The notes under the pieces: generated by a model | Seen by the model: the letters and a program-made list of their open reading frames with translations, nothing else | What the model was told of the DNA's origin: nothing | Database searches by the model: none | Source: Dryococelus australis | Taxonomy: Eukaryota > Arthropoda > Insecta > Phasmatodea > Phasmatidae | NCBI GenBank assembly: GCA_029891345.1 | Contig: CM056995.1 | Coordinates: 80,725,895-80,789,894, forward strand | Direction of reading: 5' to 3' | DNA length: 64,000 nucleotides | Shown: positions 11,860-23,241 of the stretch, piece after piece | Layout: each line of letters begins with the position of its first letter | How positions within the stretch are numbered: the stretch's first letter is position 1 | Position numbers and translations under genes: made by a program

Positions 11860-13454
11860 TCTATACTAATATTATAAAGAGGTAGTGTTTGTAACTTTGT
11901 GTGTTTGTGTGTTTGGATGTAGGAGGTAATCTTCGAAACTACTAATCCGATTTTAAAAATTCTTTCCCCAGTAGAATGCTACGTTATCACTGAGTGTCAT
12001 AGGCTATATTTTATTTTAAAAATCAATAGGGATCCCTACTAAAACTCCAATAATGTAACCCAAAGTGTAAATAAATGACCTATAAAATTCCTTACATTGC
12101 GTGCGCTGCGAAAACTATTGATGATAGAACAAAATAATGTACTACGGCTTTGCAGGACGGACAGATTCGGAAAATAAAACGTGCTGTGTGCTGCGTACGC
12201 GCCAACCTCAGAAGCTCTACTGCCATTATGGGGGGAGTTACTTTTGTGTTTGCTGGGGATTTTCGGCAGACACTCCCTGTAGTTACAAAAGGGACGCGTG
12301 CAGATATCATCAAAGCATGTCTTAAATCATCTCTCTTATGGAGTTCTATTCAACACCTAAATTTGCGAACGAATATGAGAGCCTATCTTGGTGGAGACAC
12401 GCATAAAGATTTCCCACAACAATTGCTCAGACTTGGAGAAGGAGTTTTTCCTTCTCTAAATTTGGGCACTAATTCTGCTGAAATCATTTTAAGTGAGACA
12501 TTAGGTCAGATAGTCCACAGTCTGCAGCATCTTATAGAAGCAGTATATCCGGGCCTCGAAAATTTACTAGAAAGAGACTTTCACTGGTTGTGTTCCAGGT
12601 CAATAGTATCGCCTAGGAACGACACTGTCAATGAAATCAACAATCTCATTATACAAAGAGTTCCCGGCCAAGTCAAAACCTATAAGTCGATTGACACAGT
12701 CACCAATGTTGAAGATGTCGTCCACTTTCCTCAAGATTTTCTAAATTCGCTTAATCCTTCTGGCTTGCCATCTCACGAACTATCATTAAAAGTCGGTACT
12801 CCTATCATGCTTTTAAGGAATATAAGCCCTCCTAGCATGTGTAATGGCACAAGATTGCTCATTAAAGACTTGAAAGAAAATTCGATTGTCGCGACCATCC
12901 TCACCGGTCCAGCAGCCGGCCAGCTGGCAAACATCCCGAGGATTCCCATGATTCCCACGGATGTGCCAATATCTTTCAAACGGTTGCAATTTCCCGTAAA
13001 AACATCGTTCGCGATTACTATTAATAAGTCCCAGGGTCAAACTTTCTCTTTGGTTGGAATCGACCTACGAAAAGAGTGTTTTTCCCATGACCAACTATAT
13101 GTTGGTTTATCACGAGTTGGAAGTCCCGAGAAACAGTACATTTTGCTACCAAACAATAACAGGACGTCAAACATTGTCTACAGAGAATGTCTTAGCCAAT
13201 AACATATTAAATACTTCTATCTCAGATAAATTGCATTGTAATATAATGTATATTAATATGAAAAATTATAAAAAAGTAAAAAAATATCAAATAAAAATAG
13301 CAAAAAAACTTTAAATTATAAATTATTTAATTAATTATTAAATTATAATGTGCTTTTTTTATGCTTTAGGAGAGTTCACCCAACCTAATTAACGCCGGGT
13401 TAAGCAGTTTTTTTTATCTTAATTGCACCCGTGCGAAGCCGGGGCGGGTCGCTA
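11860..13454 (+). mobile_element. Truncated Helitron inserted in a MITE
   Basis: The 5' end TCTATACTAATATTATAAAG has the TC start and form typical of insect Helitrons. The 3' end has a GC-rich hairpin (ACCCG 13427-13431 with CGGGT 13445-13449) a few bases before the terminal CGCTA. The flanking host bases are A (11859) and T (13455), the A-T target Helitrons use, with no duplication. Length is about 1.6 kb, against several kb for autonomous elements. The Rep (HUH nuclease) and helicase N-terminus are absent, so it is an internally deleted, non-autonomous copy that keeps half a helicase gene. Confidence 0.92.
12150..13202 (+). pseudogene. Helitron Pif1-type helicase, C-terminal part
   Basis: An open frame of about 350 codons. 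The apparent start is only the first methionine after the truncation, not a true start. Visible motifs: MGGVTFVFAGDFRQTLPV at residues 27-44 (Pif1 helicase motif III region), a central block with FLNSLNPSGLPSHEL and a LLRN/CNGTRL segment, KSQGQT at 293-298, and QLYVGLSRV at 315-323 (motif VI). The frame ends naturally at the Helitron C-terminus. The Walker A and DE-box regions, and the Rep domain that nicks DNA in rolling-circle transposition, are missing. The open frame suggests recent loss of function. It lies wholly within the 11860-13454 Helitron. Confidence 0.93.
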
Positions 13455-13815
13455 TCTGCACATATTATAACGGGCGCACTGTGTGACATGCACCCAGTAA
13501 AGTTGGTAACCATGAAGGGAAAGTAGTTCCAAATTTTAATGTCGAATTAAAAGTGTTAGGTAACCATTTGTGATGATTTAAATGATTTCTTTCGCTTTCT
13601 GGTTTTTTTTAATGCATCGAAATGCAAAAATGAGCAAATTTTATAAAATATTTACTATCTTAACAATTTCACAGATTCACTTGACCGACGCGTGAATAAA
13701 GTGATGAGGCCCATGGCAATGTTAATTTTACATAAGACGGAAGAATACACAACGTGTATACAAGCATATCTTAAGCAGGGCTTTCAAAAGTGCTCATTTG
13801 ATCGTGAACAGCCTA
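13455..13815 (+). mobile_element. Core-A MITE, right piece
   Basis: Resumes the MITE interrupted at 11859: CGGGCGCACTG, AAGTTGGTAACCATG, AAGTGTTAGGTAACCATTTG, GACCGACGCGTGAATAAAG, GGAAGAATACACAACGTG and the terminal inverted copy ending CGTGAACAGCCTA, followed by TA. Together the two pieces give about 430 bases, the normal core-A length. Confidence 0.92.
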
Positions 13816-14330
13816 TAAACAATGTCCTTTGCCATTTTAGAGGGCGGGACCAAAACAACCAGGCTGAGGGGTGAGCTTACACGCGACCACGCCACGTGAA
13901 ACTGGCCGTGGGAGAAACAGTCCTGCCTCAAGTCAACTCGTGCGAATTCGAGAGTTTGCCCCTGCGACTTATCCATCGTCATCGGGAAGGAAACTTACTG
14001 CAATCTCTTAAATTCAAAAGCGAGGTCATTGGCAATCAGTAAAATACGCGGCACAAACACAGTTTCTCCCTGAGCCGACCCCGTTAAAATATTGGCCTCG
14101 GCTACATTGCGATCCAGAGATTCGACTTGCAGTCTAGTGCCATTACAGAGTTTCGGCGGCTTCAAATTTCTGAGCTACATAACAAGTATGCACACACGTA
14201 GTATAAGTATGGGAGAGCCGGTGGATTGCGAGTGTTCAAAAATTCCACTGGGTAATGAACTGCTTCGTTTGTACTTACCGCCGTCTATTGAACTGTATAC
14301 CATTTCTCCCCATTCGAATGATTTCAGCAA
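13816..14330 (-). pseudogene. Helitron helicase relic, older copy
   Basis: On the minus strand, in order: a segment with YSSID (near 14300), YPVEFLNTRNPPALP (near 14220), then after a gap LRNLKPPKLCNGTRL (near 14150), a block ending FEFKRLQ, an in-frame stop, MDKSQGQTLEFARVDLRQ (near 13960) and SHGQFHVAWSRV (near 13900, motif VI). Its last codons continue at 11792 beyond the MITE. The stop, frame changes and a short deletion show long decay, in contrast to the intact frame at 12150-13202. Element ends were not found. Confidence 0.85.
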
Positions 14331-15589
14331 CATGTAGTTGATAACGGCTTTTACGAAGTTTCTAATTAATAGAATCGTTTTACTATAGGTTTATTTCTAA
14401 GAAATTGTTAACCATGTGTTTGATTATTAGTTTTGTTACAGTACTTTTACTACGTTTAAGAGTTAATAGGACCTTCAACATATAAAATTTGAACCCCCAT
14501 TTTGCCTCTTTAGAAGTTAAATTTTGGAAAATTCTTCCATAGTGATTACCTACATTATATAATGAATGATTCCTAAAAATGTTATGTTTCTAGGACCAAT
14601 GGTTGAGGCTGGGCGTTGACACGCGAGTCAGACAGTTTTTCCTTATATACAGGATGAGTCTGAACGACACCGACGAACGCCAGTAGGTGATTTATTAATA
14701 AAATATAAGACGAAAATGTAAGAACCACGTTTTCCGAAATTGATTATTAAGGGAGCTGTGAGCCCCCAAAAGTCGGATGTGGATATGCCTTAAGTTGAAT
14801 ATTTTCGAAACTACTTGAGACTAATCGGCGAATAGTTTTTTGTATAATGGAGATTGTTCATCTCGAGAAACGTGGTTGGCAATAGCGTCCCCTTCCATTG
14901 GGGAAATGGGGGTTGCAACCCTGTGTTTCCACGAATCGTGTTAAGAAACAACTGTAAGCGATTTATTGCATGGACTTATTAATCAGCACGCCTACATTAA
15001 CAAAAAAGGTCGTCTTGTCCGAACACTCTCGGGTGAACCGTTTGCGAGAAATCTGTGGCGACATCATTCAAAACAGAAAGGGAGTAGCCTGGCAGGTAGG
15101 CAATTCACACACGAGACATGTTACTATGATGAAAGATGGACAATGTCGGTGGTTTCAGACTAATATTGACGTTCCAAATTTAATTCACGAAATAAAACGC
15201 ATACATAATACGCGATGAACAATTTAGGGATCTACCTCCTTAACTACATGATGTAACACCTATAGCGCCCGCTGTACTTTACACGCGCAAAGCGTCAAGT
15301 ACATTCGTGAATTTAGGTACTTTATCGTGACTGTTCAATGAAACCACACAGCACACGCCTATTTAAACTCCATGCAGAGACAGTACGTCCGCCCAGTCAA
15401 ATAAAAGTGTACATCTCATTTACTTGGTTCCGGAAAATTATTATAAAACAATAAACCACTTATTTACCCAGAAATTTTGGCTGTAATCAGTCCCCTAATA
15501 CTAAGTTTCTTCAAACAGACGCGCGTGTAAAACCTATGAGTAACCTCAAGTGCACCAATTTGTACACCTGCACGCATTGCTTTGTTTTA
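14331..15589. other. No gene recognised
   Basis: Contains TATACAGGATGAGTCTGAAC near 14654, resembling a common arthropod repeat terminus, and an 82-codon plus-strand frame (14970-15218) that I cannot assign. Confidence 0.4.
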
Positions 15590-15785
15590 AAGCTGTTTCC
15601 AGATTCTCAAGAAATGCAGACTTGTGCGTACCTGTCTCCGAAAGTGACATCACCATGTACATACTAGCGGTGTCCGAATTCCCAGTATAGTACACACAGA
15701 CTCTATACTTGACAAGTGTTTGAAATTTTATACTTGCTGAGCATACTTGCGCACTTACGACGGTTGCCATATTGTATTTCAGGTT
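15590..15785. mobile_element. Fragment of the GTGTCCGAATTC-type element
   Basis: Shares with 29194-29816 the blocks ACTTGTGCGTACCTGTC, AAGTGACATCA, GTGTCCGAATTC and CATACTTGCG. Arrangement and ends are degraded. Non-coding. Confidence 0.55.
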
Positions 15786-17127
15786 TCAAAATTGTATACG
15801 TTTTGTGGTTATAAAGCTCGCTAGTTTTGAAAGTTAATAAGTATTTATAAAATGTCGTTCTATTGTAGGTATGTGTAAATAATTGTCAGTTTAATAAACG
15901 TGCTTCCAATTATGAATAAAATTCTGAGAGTTTTGTAGACATCTGCAGCATATTTCCCAGGTGTATGCTTACAAATTATATTACATTTGCAATCCGTATT
16001 TCCAAGTTATTTTAAACCCCATTGAATTGTATTTCTCTTTGTTATCTATGTGCATATCTCAAACTTGGTAAGGTACGTATCGACAGACGAGGAAAGAATG
16101 TCAGTTTCTGTGTAATGCCCCTTTAAAAACGATAAATAAATGCAACAAATCTATAACAACTGCCTTAATTTGTTTACAATCTTTCACTCACGTGATAAAG
16201 CAATACCCCAAGGCTATTGGTGTGGTATGAATACTTGTGAAATCTAGAGAAGCTGAACAGATAAACATAACCTCAGGATACCGACGTGCAAGAATTTCTG
16301 TATTCCTGCAATTATATTGGCATATTTGTGTGTATTATTTTTCGTTCAGAACAACACACACCTGTCGTCTTTCTGCTCTGCCAAGCAACCAGTGTACAAC
16401 AATATTTCCGCGCCGCCTTTCATTTTCCTCCTGTAAATAATACGTGCCCACCAACGCCCCTATTAATTCCTCATTCCCGACTAAAGTCATGTTTCAACGC
16501 TTACTCTTAAGATGTCAAGGTACAAAACCATGATATAAAAACAAATAAATGTTTGTATGGTTATGTGTGTCTTCTTAATGCATGACCATAGAAGTTAAAC
16601 GTATATGTAACACCATGCACTGCATTTTTCTGTTGTTACATAGTTTCTGATATTTCCGCCAGAAGTGCGACCAGCCTTAACATGAAGAGGCGATGAAGTG
16701 TCCGAATAGTTTCAACAAGAATACGACAAGTACACATCACTGCTAGTACGCAAATGTACGTACTTACGCATATATACTAACAATCCGGAAACAGCCTAAA
16801 TACAGACACGAATAAATCCTCGAATAAGGCAGAGTTACTAGAAATAACACATGACGATCATTTTCGTAATTTAAATTTATAATCGATTACGCTTCCGTGT
16901 CACAAAATTTAAAACGCAATACGGGCATCTACCCTGATTATTTCCACGAATAAAGAATATGACAATAGCAACATGTTTTGCAGTGACAGCGTCTCTCTTC
17001 AGTTACACATTATCGAAACACTCGTGGTCTGTTTTCACCAACATGGTATAAACTGGCCTCCAGCAAGAAAGGGTAGGGAATGGGAAAATTGGGAAGCATG
17101 TCGAGATTGCACAATGAGCAGTCTCGC
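15786..17127. other. No gene recognised
   Basis: AT-rich, short overlapping frames only (16237-16510). Confidence 0.45.
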
Positions 17128-17200
17128 CAGGGACGGATTCAGACACGGCATTTGTAAAAGAAATGGGGGGGGGGGGGCAATATCTCTTGTCTCAAAACCT
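17128..17200 (+). mobile_element. Possible hAT-like element end with poly-G
   Basis: CAGGGACGGATTCAGACACG followed 30 bases on by a run of 13 G resembles hAT-type termini such as the one ending at 21923. No opposite end found. Confidence 0.35.
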
Positions 17201-17727
17201 ATGAAGAGGGAGGAGAGGAAATTCCTTGGCATGAACATAAAGTATAACACCCTAATCATCTTATTCTTGTCACTCCTATACCTACATTCAATGGAAAACA
17301 GTTCCTTTGTTCCTTCTCCGATTGTATTTTAATGGAAATGAATTATCATATGTACGTACATGTATGCCTGTCAGTTTTATAAAAAATTTCCTTTGTGAAC
17401 CTTATCAGATCAAAAAAAAAAAAGTATTTTCCAAACTAAAGCATAATCAAAAAATTTTAACATCATTTTACGTTAAGAACTTTAAAGAAAGACATAATTT
17501 TTGTTACAGAACCCTTTACATAGAACATATGCCTTAATCTTTCATGTTCGTACTCCGAATTTTCCGAACTTCATACACTCGGCTCATTTCATTGCATTGA
17601 CATACAACATTCACTTTGTACTGTGTTTCCTTCACTTACCTCATCATGTTACTTGTGCGGAGATATTGGCGGTGCTCATGTTACAGAGAGTTTAGTGGAT
17701 TCTTTTGTTTAAGTACAAATTCGAGGC
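17201..17727. other. No gene recognised
   Basis: AT-rich sequence with short frames lacking recognisable similarity. Confidence 0.4.
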
Positions 17728-18034
17728 GAAGAGTTCATTTTTCGGCAAAACGGGTAATAATCTGATGGGGATCGATGTCAATATTCCGATGGACATGAAG
17801 CAATTCCATTCCTGACCGCCGCTGTCCACCCATTCTTGATCGTATTCAGGTTTTTAGACGCCTTAAAGACGAAAATGAGCGTTCTGATGTAACACTTACT
17901 GGCAAAGTCAGTAGGATACATAGTAATCTAGGAGTTACAGGGGAAATGTCACTATCACAGTCCTGCAGCAATTGAAAAATTCTCGTATCGCTGTACTCAT
18001 CTTTCGATGGTCCTCTTGCTGTCCATAACAACAA
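17728..18034 (-). pseudogene. hAT transposase, C-terminal dimerisation domain
   Basis: The minus-strand frame contains LLTLPVSVTSERSFSSLRRL, the core of the hAT C-terminal dimerisation domain (the WERSFS-like block of TTF/zf-MYM-type hAT proteins). A stop follows after RRLKT, but the same frame continues with a typical distal part (LLHVHRNIDIDPHQIITRFA), so the relic runs to about 17728 with one nonsense change. The catalytic region and zinc finger are missing upstream. No element ends were found. Confidence 0.85.
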
Positions 18035-18206
18035 TTCTGCTTTAACAAACGCTCAAAAATTGGACATGACAAGTGAAACAAAGAACTGTATCTCGCATAA
18101 GTGCGTACTCGTGGCCAATTGAGGAGTGAGCAATCATAAGAAACATTGCAGGAAAATCGTTATTGTACAGCGGGATTAAGAAATGAAAGGTAATTTATGT
18201 ACTCAC

Positions 18207-18423
18207 CAAGACGAACGCAAATATTTCATCGCCAAAAAGGAAAATATCACGAAACACATTTCTCTGAATAGTCGCCAGAGCCGACGTAAGGCCTGTACGA
18301 ACTGTACCACCCCACAGGGCGGCGACATAACATGGGCGGCAAAACGAGACAAATGTATCCACAAAAAATTTAAAACATTCACTAATTTCCAGAAAAACTT
18401 TGGCACAATACATTAAGTATGTA
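18207..18423 (-). CDS. Candidate internal exon, product unknown
   Basis: On the minus strand a 217-base segment lies between a good splice acceptor (pyrimidine-rich tract ending TGTTTACAG, AG at 18425-18424) and a good donor (TTG then GTGAGT at 18206-18201). It is open in the frame containing KVFLEISECFKFFVDTF and YVAALWGGTVRTGLTSALAT, beginning in phase 2 and ending in phase 0. A second frame is also open for most of it, which weakens the case. The peptide is hydrophobic with one or two possible membrane segments; I do not recognise the family. It could equally be a chance open segment. Confidence 0.25.
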
Positions 18424-18584
18424 CTGTAAACACAATCAGAATCAATACAATACAATCGTATGAGTGGACAGTGGTAGGCTATATACAAAAGTATAAGTAT
18501 AATGTTTTCTAGTCCGATAGTACACGTAGACGTGTCACGCGCACGCTTTGGGCATGCGCGGTCGCTGTCACCCCCCTCCGCCAA

Positions 18585-18739
18585 CCATCTATGTGGTTTG
18601 TAATGAAACGACCAAGTCTTTCAGTTCTGCGTCCAATTCACTGTTCATTGTTGCTTCTGTGTGTGAATTGTATGGGTGACATCTTCTTTAGTGACTGAAG
18701 GCTACAGATTTCAAGACAGTAAAGGAATGTAAGGTGAGC
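18585..18739. other. No gene recognised
   Basis: Short spacer before a SINE fragment; nothing seen. Confidence 0.4.
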
Positions 18740-18890
18740 AACAGAATGAGTGAGTGAAGAGATTTGGGCGGATCTTAACAGCTATGGTCTTGAGAGCCGA
18801 TGGAGGGTGAACGATGTGTATATGGAGCAGCGCCGAAATGAAAGGGCGGGGGAAACGGGAGATCCCCGAGAAAACCAGCTATACAAAAAA
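18740..18890 (-). mobile_element. SINE family 1, fragment lacking the tRNA-like head
   Basis: Matches the body and tail of the 9660-9898 SINE: GGGCGGATCTTAACAGC, CTTGAGAGCCGATGGAGGG, TATGGAGCAGCGCCG and CGGGAGATCCCCGAGAAAAC. The promoter-bearing head is missing. ACTCACTCA-type tail sequence lies at its low-coordinate end. Confidence 0.85.
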
Positions 18891-19440
18891 CAGTGATTCA
18901 AGTAGAAAGTAACAAGGAAGACACGTCCAGCATTGTTGTGCTCAGGGACGCGATTCTCGTTCATGAATTTGCCTAATAAATAGAAGATAATAAGATATTT
19001 TATATATTAGCAATGTTAAAAAACATTACCAAACAAATAGCATTAATCTTTCCAAACTTTATATAAACAACCTTATCATTTACCATGGCTTAGCGTGGGA
19101 CGTGCATTCCCGTGTACTAGCAGATGTGGATGTGGTATTTTCAACCAGAAGAGACACGTGTAAAGGCCCGTCTACAATTGACGTGGCGTACATAAAACGC
19201 ATGACGTAAGAAACTAAACACACGTTTTCTTAATGGCGACGTAGACAACTCGGCTTGGCATTATATACTTGGCGTAATAAACGTGGCTTGGTGTTAAATA
19301 TGGCCATTTATTCGTTTTAAATGCCGGCCAATCATAATGCGACACGTCACAATAAGACTGCAGTGCAGTTACACGGGACTCGGTACTACTTAAGGTAAAC
19401 AAGTTGAGCAAAGTCATGCGGTTACACAAGCACGAAACGA
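18891..19440. other. No gene recognised
   Basis: GGCCCGTCTACAATTGACG near 19164 looks like a transposon terminus, with a loose inverted partner (GACGTAGACAACTCGG) near 19239. Too weak to delimit an element. Confidence 0.35.
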
Positions 19441-19527
19441 GTTACGATCGTTGTCACTTCTTGATAAAACTAAACAGTTTGAAATGCAACCTCTTTAATT
19501 TGATCGAGAAGTGGCAACGATCGTAAC
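19441..19527. repeat. Short inverted repeat (hairpin)
   Basis: Arms GTTACGATCGTTGTCACTTC and its near-perfect complement (GAAGTGGCAACGATCGTAAC) span about 29 bases each with a spacer of some 30 bases. It lies 250 bases upstream of an hAT relic, with no proven relation to it. Confidence 0.75.
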
Positions 19528-19764
19528 CACTTCAGTTATATATTGTTAAGAATATCACATTAATTTCAATCACCCTAAGGATCTCAATAAAATTACTTGG
19601 GTATATGATAATAAAGAAGAAAGGAGGTTAATATGTATAAAGATGACATGTTATTAAGACTATTGTGTTAATATTTTTAATTTGTGTAATACAAATTTTT
19701 TTGTATCTTGACTAGTAATTTTTAATAGATTATTAACAACACTAATCGATTAATTTGCAGAGAA

Positions 19765-21426
19765 TCAAATTTCAAGAAAAAAAAGTCTGAATGTCGGAAG
19801 AAGTTGTCTGGTAGTCAGTACAAGAAAAGGCGAATAATCAGAGAAAAAGAAGAAACGAAACAGAAGTATTCACTTCAGCGATTTCTCATCCCCCAGGCGA
19901 AAAAGCAACGCTCTCTCCTTGAAGAAGAGTTAATAGAAGAGGATAAGGCTCGAAGCTTGCCTTCAACATCAGTAGTTAGTGGAGAGTATTCAGGCACAAG
20001 AAAGTCAAATGAAATTTCCCCCTTGGAGGAAACCGAAGAAGTGATTGAAATAGACACAAGTGTAAGCACTGAAGAAAAAGTGAAATGTGAAAACAGAGAA
20101 GATAAGACTGAATCAGAGAGCATTTTAATTGATTCTGATCCTGGAAGGTAGCCAGAAATAATAAATGATTATGCCAGGACAACGCTCGTTAGACAAAACT
20201 GTAAACTGCCCTAGAGATAGCAACAATCGCCGATTTACCAATGTGCACTACACCTACACACTGAGTAATCTTGAAAGAGCTGAAAGAAATTGGCTGGTTT
20301 ATTCAAGATGTAAGGATGCTGTCTTCTATTTTTGTTGTAAGTTATTTTCATCATCCAAAACCAAACTTACAGTGGATGGTCTAAATGATTGGCGCCATTT
20401 ATCTGCTCGCCTAGAGAGTCATGGTAGGTCCCCTATGCACCTAGATTCGCACAAAAAGTGGATTCAACTATCAGTAACATTGAAGACGGCTAAAACTATA
20501 GACAGACACCATCAGAAGCCTCTATACAACGAGGCGCAGCATTGGAAAGATGTATTAAAACGCCTGATTGCCATTATCAGGTTTTTGGCTCAGTAATGCC
20601 TCCCCTTATAAAGTTCGCAAAATACTACATCATTATTTTGGACTGTACTCCTGACATTTCTAAAACGAACAAATGACCATTCTTGTGCGCTTAGTTCATG
20701 TTACATGCTCAGATGGAGCATATGGTGTCAAAATATGCGAACATTTCCTTGGATTTGTTCCAGTTGCGGATTCTACGAGTTCCACTCTTATTAATACAGT
20801 GTTGGAATTCTTGAAAAAAAAAAAAAAAAATGAACATCCCATTATCTGATATGAGAGGTCAGGGCTGCGATAACGGAGGTAATATAAAAGGCAAGCATTC
20901 AGGGCTACAAAAAAGAATTCTTGATATGGACGAAAGGTTTACACAGTTGGAATCTCACAGTGACTCATTTGATTTTCTGTACGATATAACACACTCAAGG
21001 ACATGCCCAGTGATGAGCTTAGTAAAAAAGGTGTTCTAAACTTTCTAGCATTTTACAAGATAATGACTCGAAAGATGTAAATGATGATGAGTTGTGTGAT
21101 GAACTAAAAGTACTTTCGACATTAGTGACACATGGTATTGGTCCGGCAGAAACTTTATAATTCATTGAGCAATACAACTTTGCTCCTAACGTTGGTATGG
21201 CATTACGAATCCTACTGACTCTTCCTGGAACCGTAGCAAGTGGCGAGAGAAGTTTCTAGAAACTTAAGCGTATCAAAACATACTTACGATCAACTATCTT
21301 ACAGAGTCGTTTGAGTGGGTTTTGGTAATGATTTCGATTGAACATCAGTTGGCTGAAAAAATAGACTATGCTAAAGCTGTCAAAGTATTTGCTAGCTCTA
21401 AAGTCAGGAAAGTTTCCTTTCAATAA
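19765..21426 (+). pseudogene. hAT transposase relic with TTF-type zinc finger
   Basis: Similarity begins just after a splice-acceptor-like TTTGCAG (19755-19761) with a basic stretch (KKLSGSQYKKRR). A stop and frame change near 20150-20210 lead into the TTF/zf-MYM-like region: WLVYSRCKDAVFYFCCKLF, then DWRHLSARLESH and a conserved IDRHHQKPLYNEAQHWK block. The catalytic part is broken (LDCTPD near 20640; FLGFVPVADST near 20750; MRGQGCDNGGNIKGKHSG near 20855), and sequence after DMDER is largely deleted. The dimerisation block (MALRILLTLPGTVASGERSF) is near 21200 with a stop after it; the frame ends at 21426. Not functional. Confidence 0.9.
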
Positions 21427-21850
21427 TTTACTTAATCTTAAAATTACTTGTTTTATTTTAGGAGAGTAAATACTATAAATAATAATTTTCTTAATACCTC
21501 TTTCTATTTACAATTCATTACTATGTTTATGTTTAATGTTTCATAAATCTTGACATGCATTTATAATATATATTACAGAATTTTTTTATATTTCCTTTTC
21601 ATTTCATTTAATTTGTTACGTTGCTTTGTTAGTAAAAATTATATATTGCTTTTCTGCGTATTGTTATTAATTACTGGGTACCGGTTAGTATTTGCATTTT
21701 TATTTAATTTCATTTCACTGTTCTTGTATAATGATATAAAGCAACCTTAAAGTTGGGAATTCTTGGATGAAGGGAGCCTGGAGGGGAAATATTTTAAGAC
21801 TATGTATATTGACGGAAATTCAAAGTTACAAAAGGATTTTAAAAATAAAC
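21427..21850. other. AT-rich 3' region of the hAT element
   Basis: Lies between the transposase relic and the element end at 21923. The two short frames here (21550-21750, 21767-21979) are AT-rich and not convincing genes. Confidence 0.5.
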
Positions 21851-21923
21851 AAATTTTTTATTTGGGGGGGGGGGGGCAAATGGAAACTCGCACAGGGGGG
21901 CACTTTAGCTAGCGCCGGCCCTG
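21851..21923 (+). mobile_element. Right terminal region of an hAT element
   Basis: A run of 12 G, then GGGGGGCACTTTAGC and the terminus AGCGCCGGCCCTG; inverted, the end begins CAGGGCCGGCGCTAG, a form common to hAT elements that carry TTF-type transposases. It is the likely right end of the element whose relic is at 19765-21426. The matching left end was not found. Confidence 0.6.
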
Positions 21924-23233
21924 ATGCAATATACTGGCACCACAGTGTGGTAATGTCAGTGAAAGCAAGCGCAGAATAAAGTAAGCCACAACATTCGTCT
22001 TTACAAAAGTGGCATGACTTTAAATTGTAGGTCTACTTTTCAAAGCACAGTTATTTCCTTGCGCGCTGCCTCGCCTATTTTTATATCTCTCCAGTCCTCG
22101 GATTTGTGAATGAACTTGATTCGAGTACGCCACGTTCCGTGCCAGAATAGTGCATCAAAGTCTTGCCGGGTTCACGCCTTACAGTTGGCAAGTCTGTAGA
22201 GGAGAAATAATTGTAATGTAGGGGGGGGGGAACGGGGTAGAGGGTGATGGATCATTTGGCCCACGCACATGTGCCCGAGTTTCGTAAGCATGTGTGAGCT
22301 TCTCACACAGCCATGCGCGCGGATACGAACAGCTGGGCTGCGTGCGGGTCTGTTCTCACACTCTCACTTCACTAATACTGCACCCTCTTGTTACAGTTAT
22401 AACCGTCTAGCCTCAATGTGGCAGTCGCGCCGCTAAGTTTCACAAAATTGCTTTCTGTAGGGAATGTGAAGCATTCCGAAGTTAGGCATTGCGCGCGCTA
22501 ACCAAACAGGTTTCACGAGACCAGTTTTGTTGGTAGAGGCGCGCGCTGTCTTAACTCCACAATGCATTTAAAAAAAATCCCACACACACATACAAGTCTT
22601 TATTACTTCATGGCTAAATACTGAAGGTTTAACTTCTAAAGATTTATGATGCAGGTTACCAGCATGCGATAACAACTGCGTGCTCAAAAGCAAATACAAA
22701 CAACTAATAGTCATCTATGTTAGAAATCAATCGTTTGATCTATGAATATGAATTAAGTCTGACAAAAATATAACAAGTTAAAAAATTGGTATCGTTCAAT
22801 GTAATCATACGAAGATACTATTTATACAGAGCTCATCTATGGGTTTTTTTTTTCCGCATCTGGACTTCCCCCCAGATAATACATTCACGTACATTAAAGT
22901 TTGGGTTTCACATAGCAGAACCGTGCACAGAAAAACTACAGACGGCAAGACTTCCCGATGAAATAGGGCTAAACCACGCGTGCACCAACTGAACGCTCGT
23001 AAAGTATTAATCATGTCAAGGGTTGGTCATCGACCTATTCGACCTTCACGCCACATGCTCGCAGACACTGCCGTCCAAAAACGTTTTTAAAGAACTACTT
23101 TCGGCGCGGCGGCATAACGGGGTTGCACTTACATCTCTGCTAATTATTACCAGATTATTGCACTCTTCGTAAGCGCATAAATTATCTAATTATGCGTCGA
23201 TACGTTTCTCCATGCGGAAGACAATCCCCTACA
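21924..23233. other. No gene recognised
   Basis: Mixed composition with a poly-G run near 22220. Frames at 22786-22992 (plus) and 22805-23014 (minus) overlap and neither is convincing. Confidence 0.45.
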
Positions 23234-23241
23234 TTTTAGAC

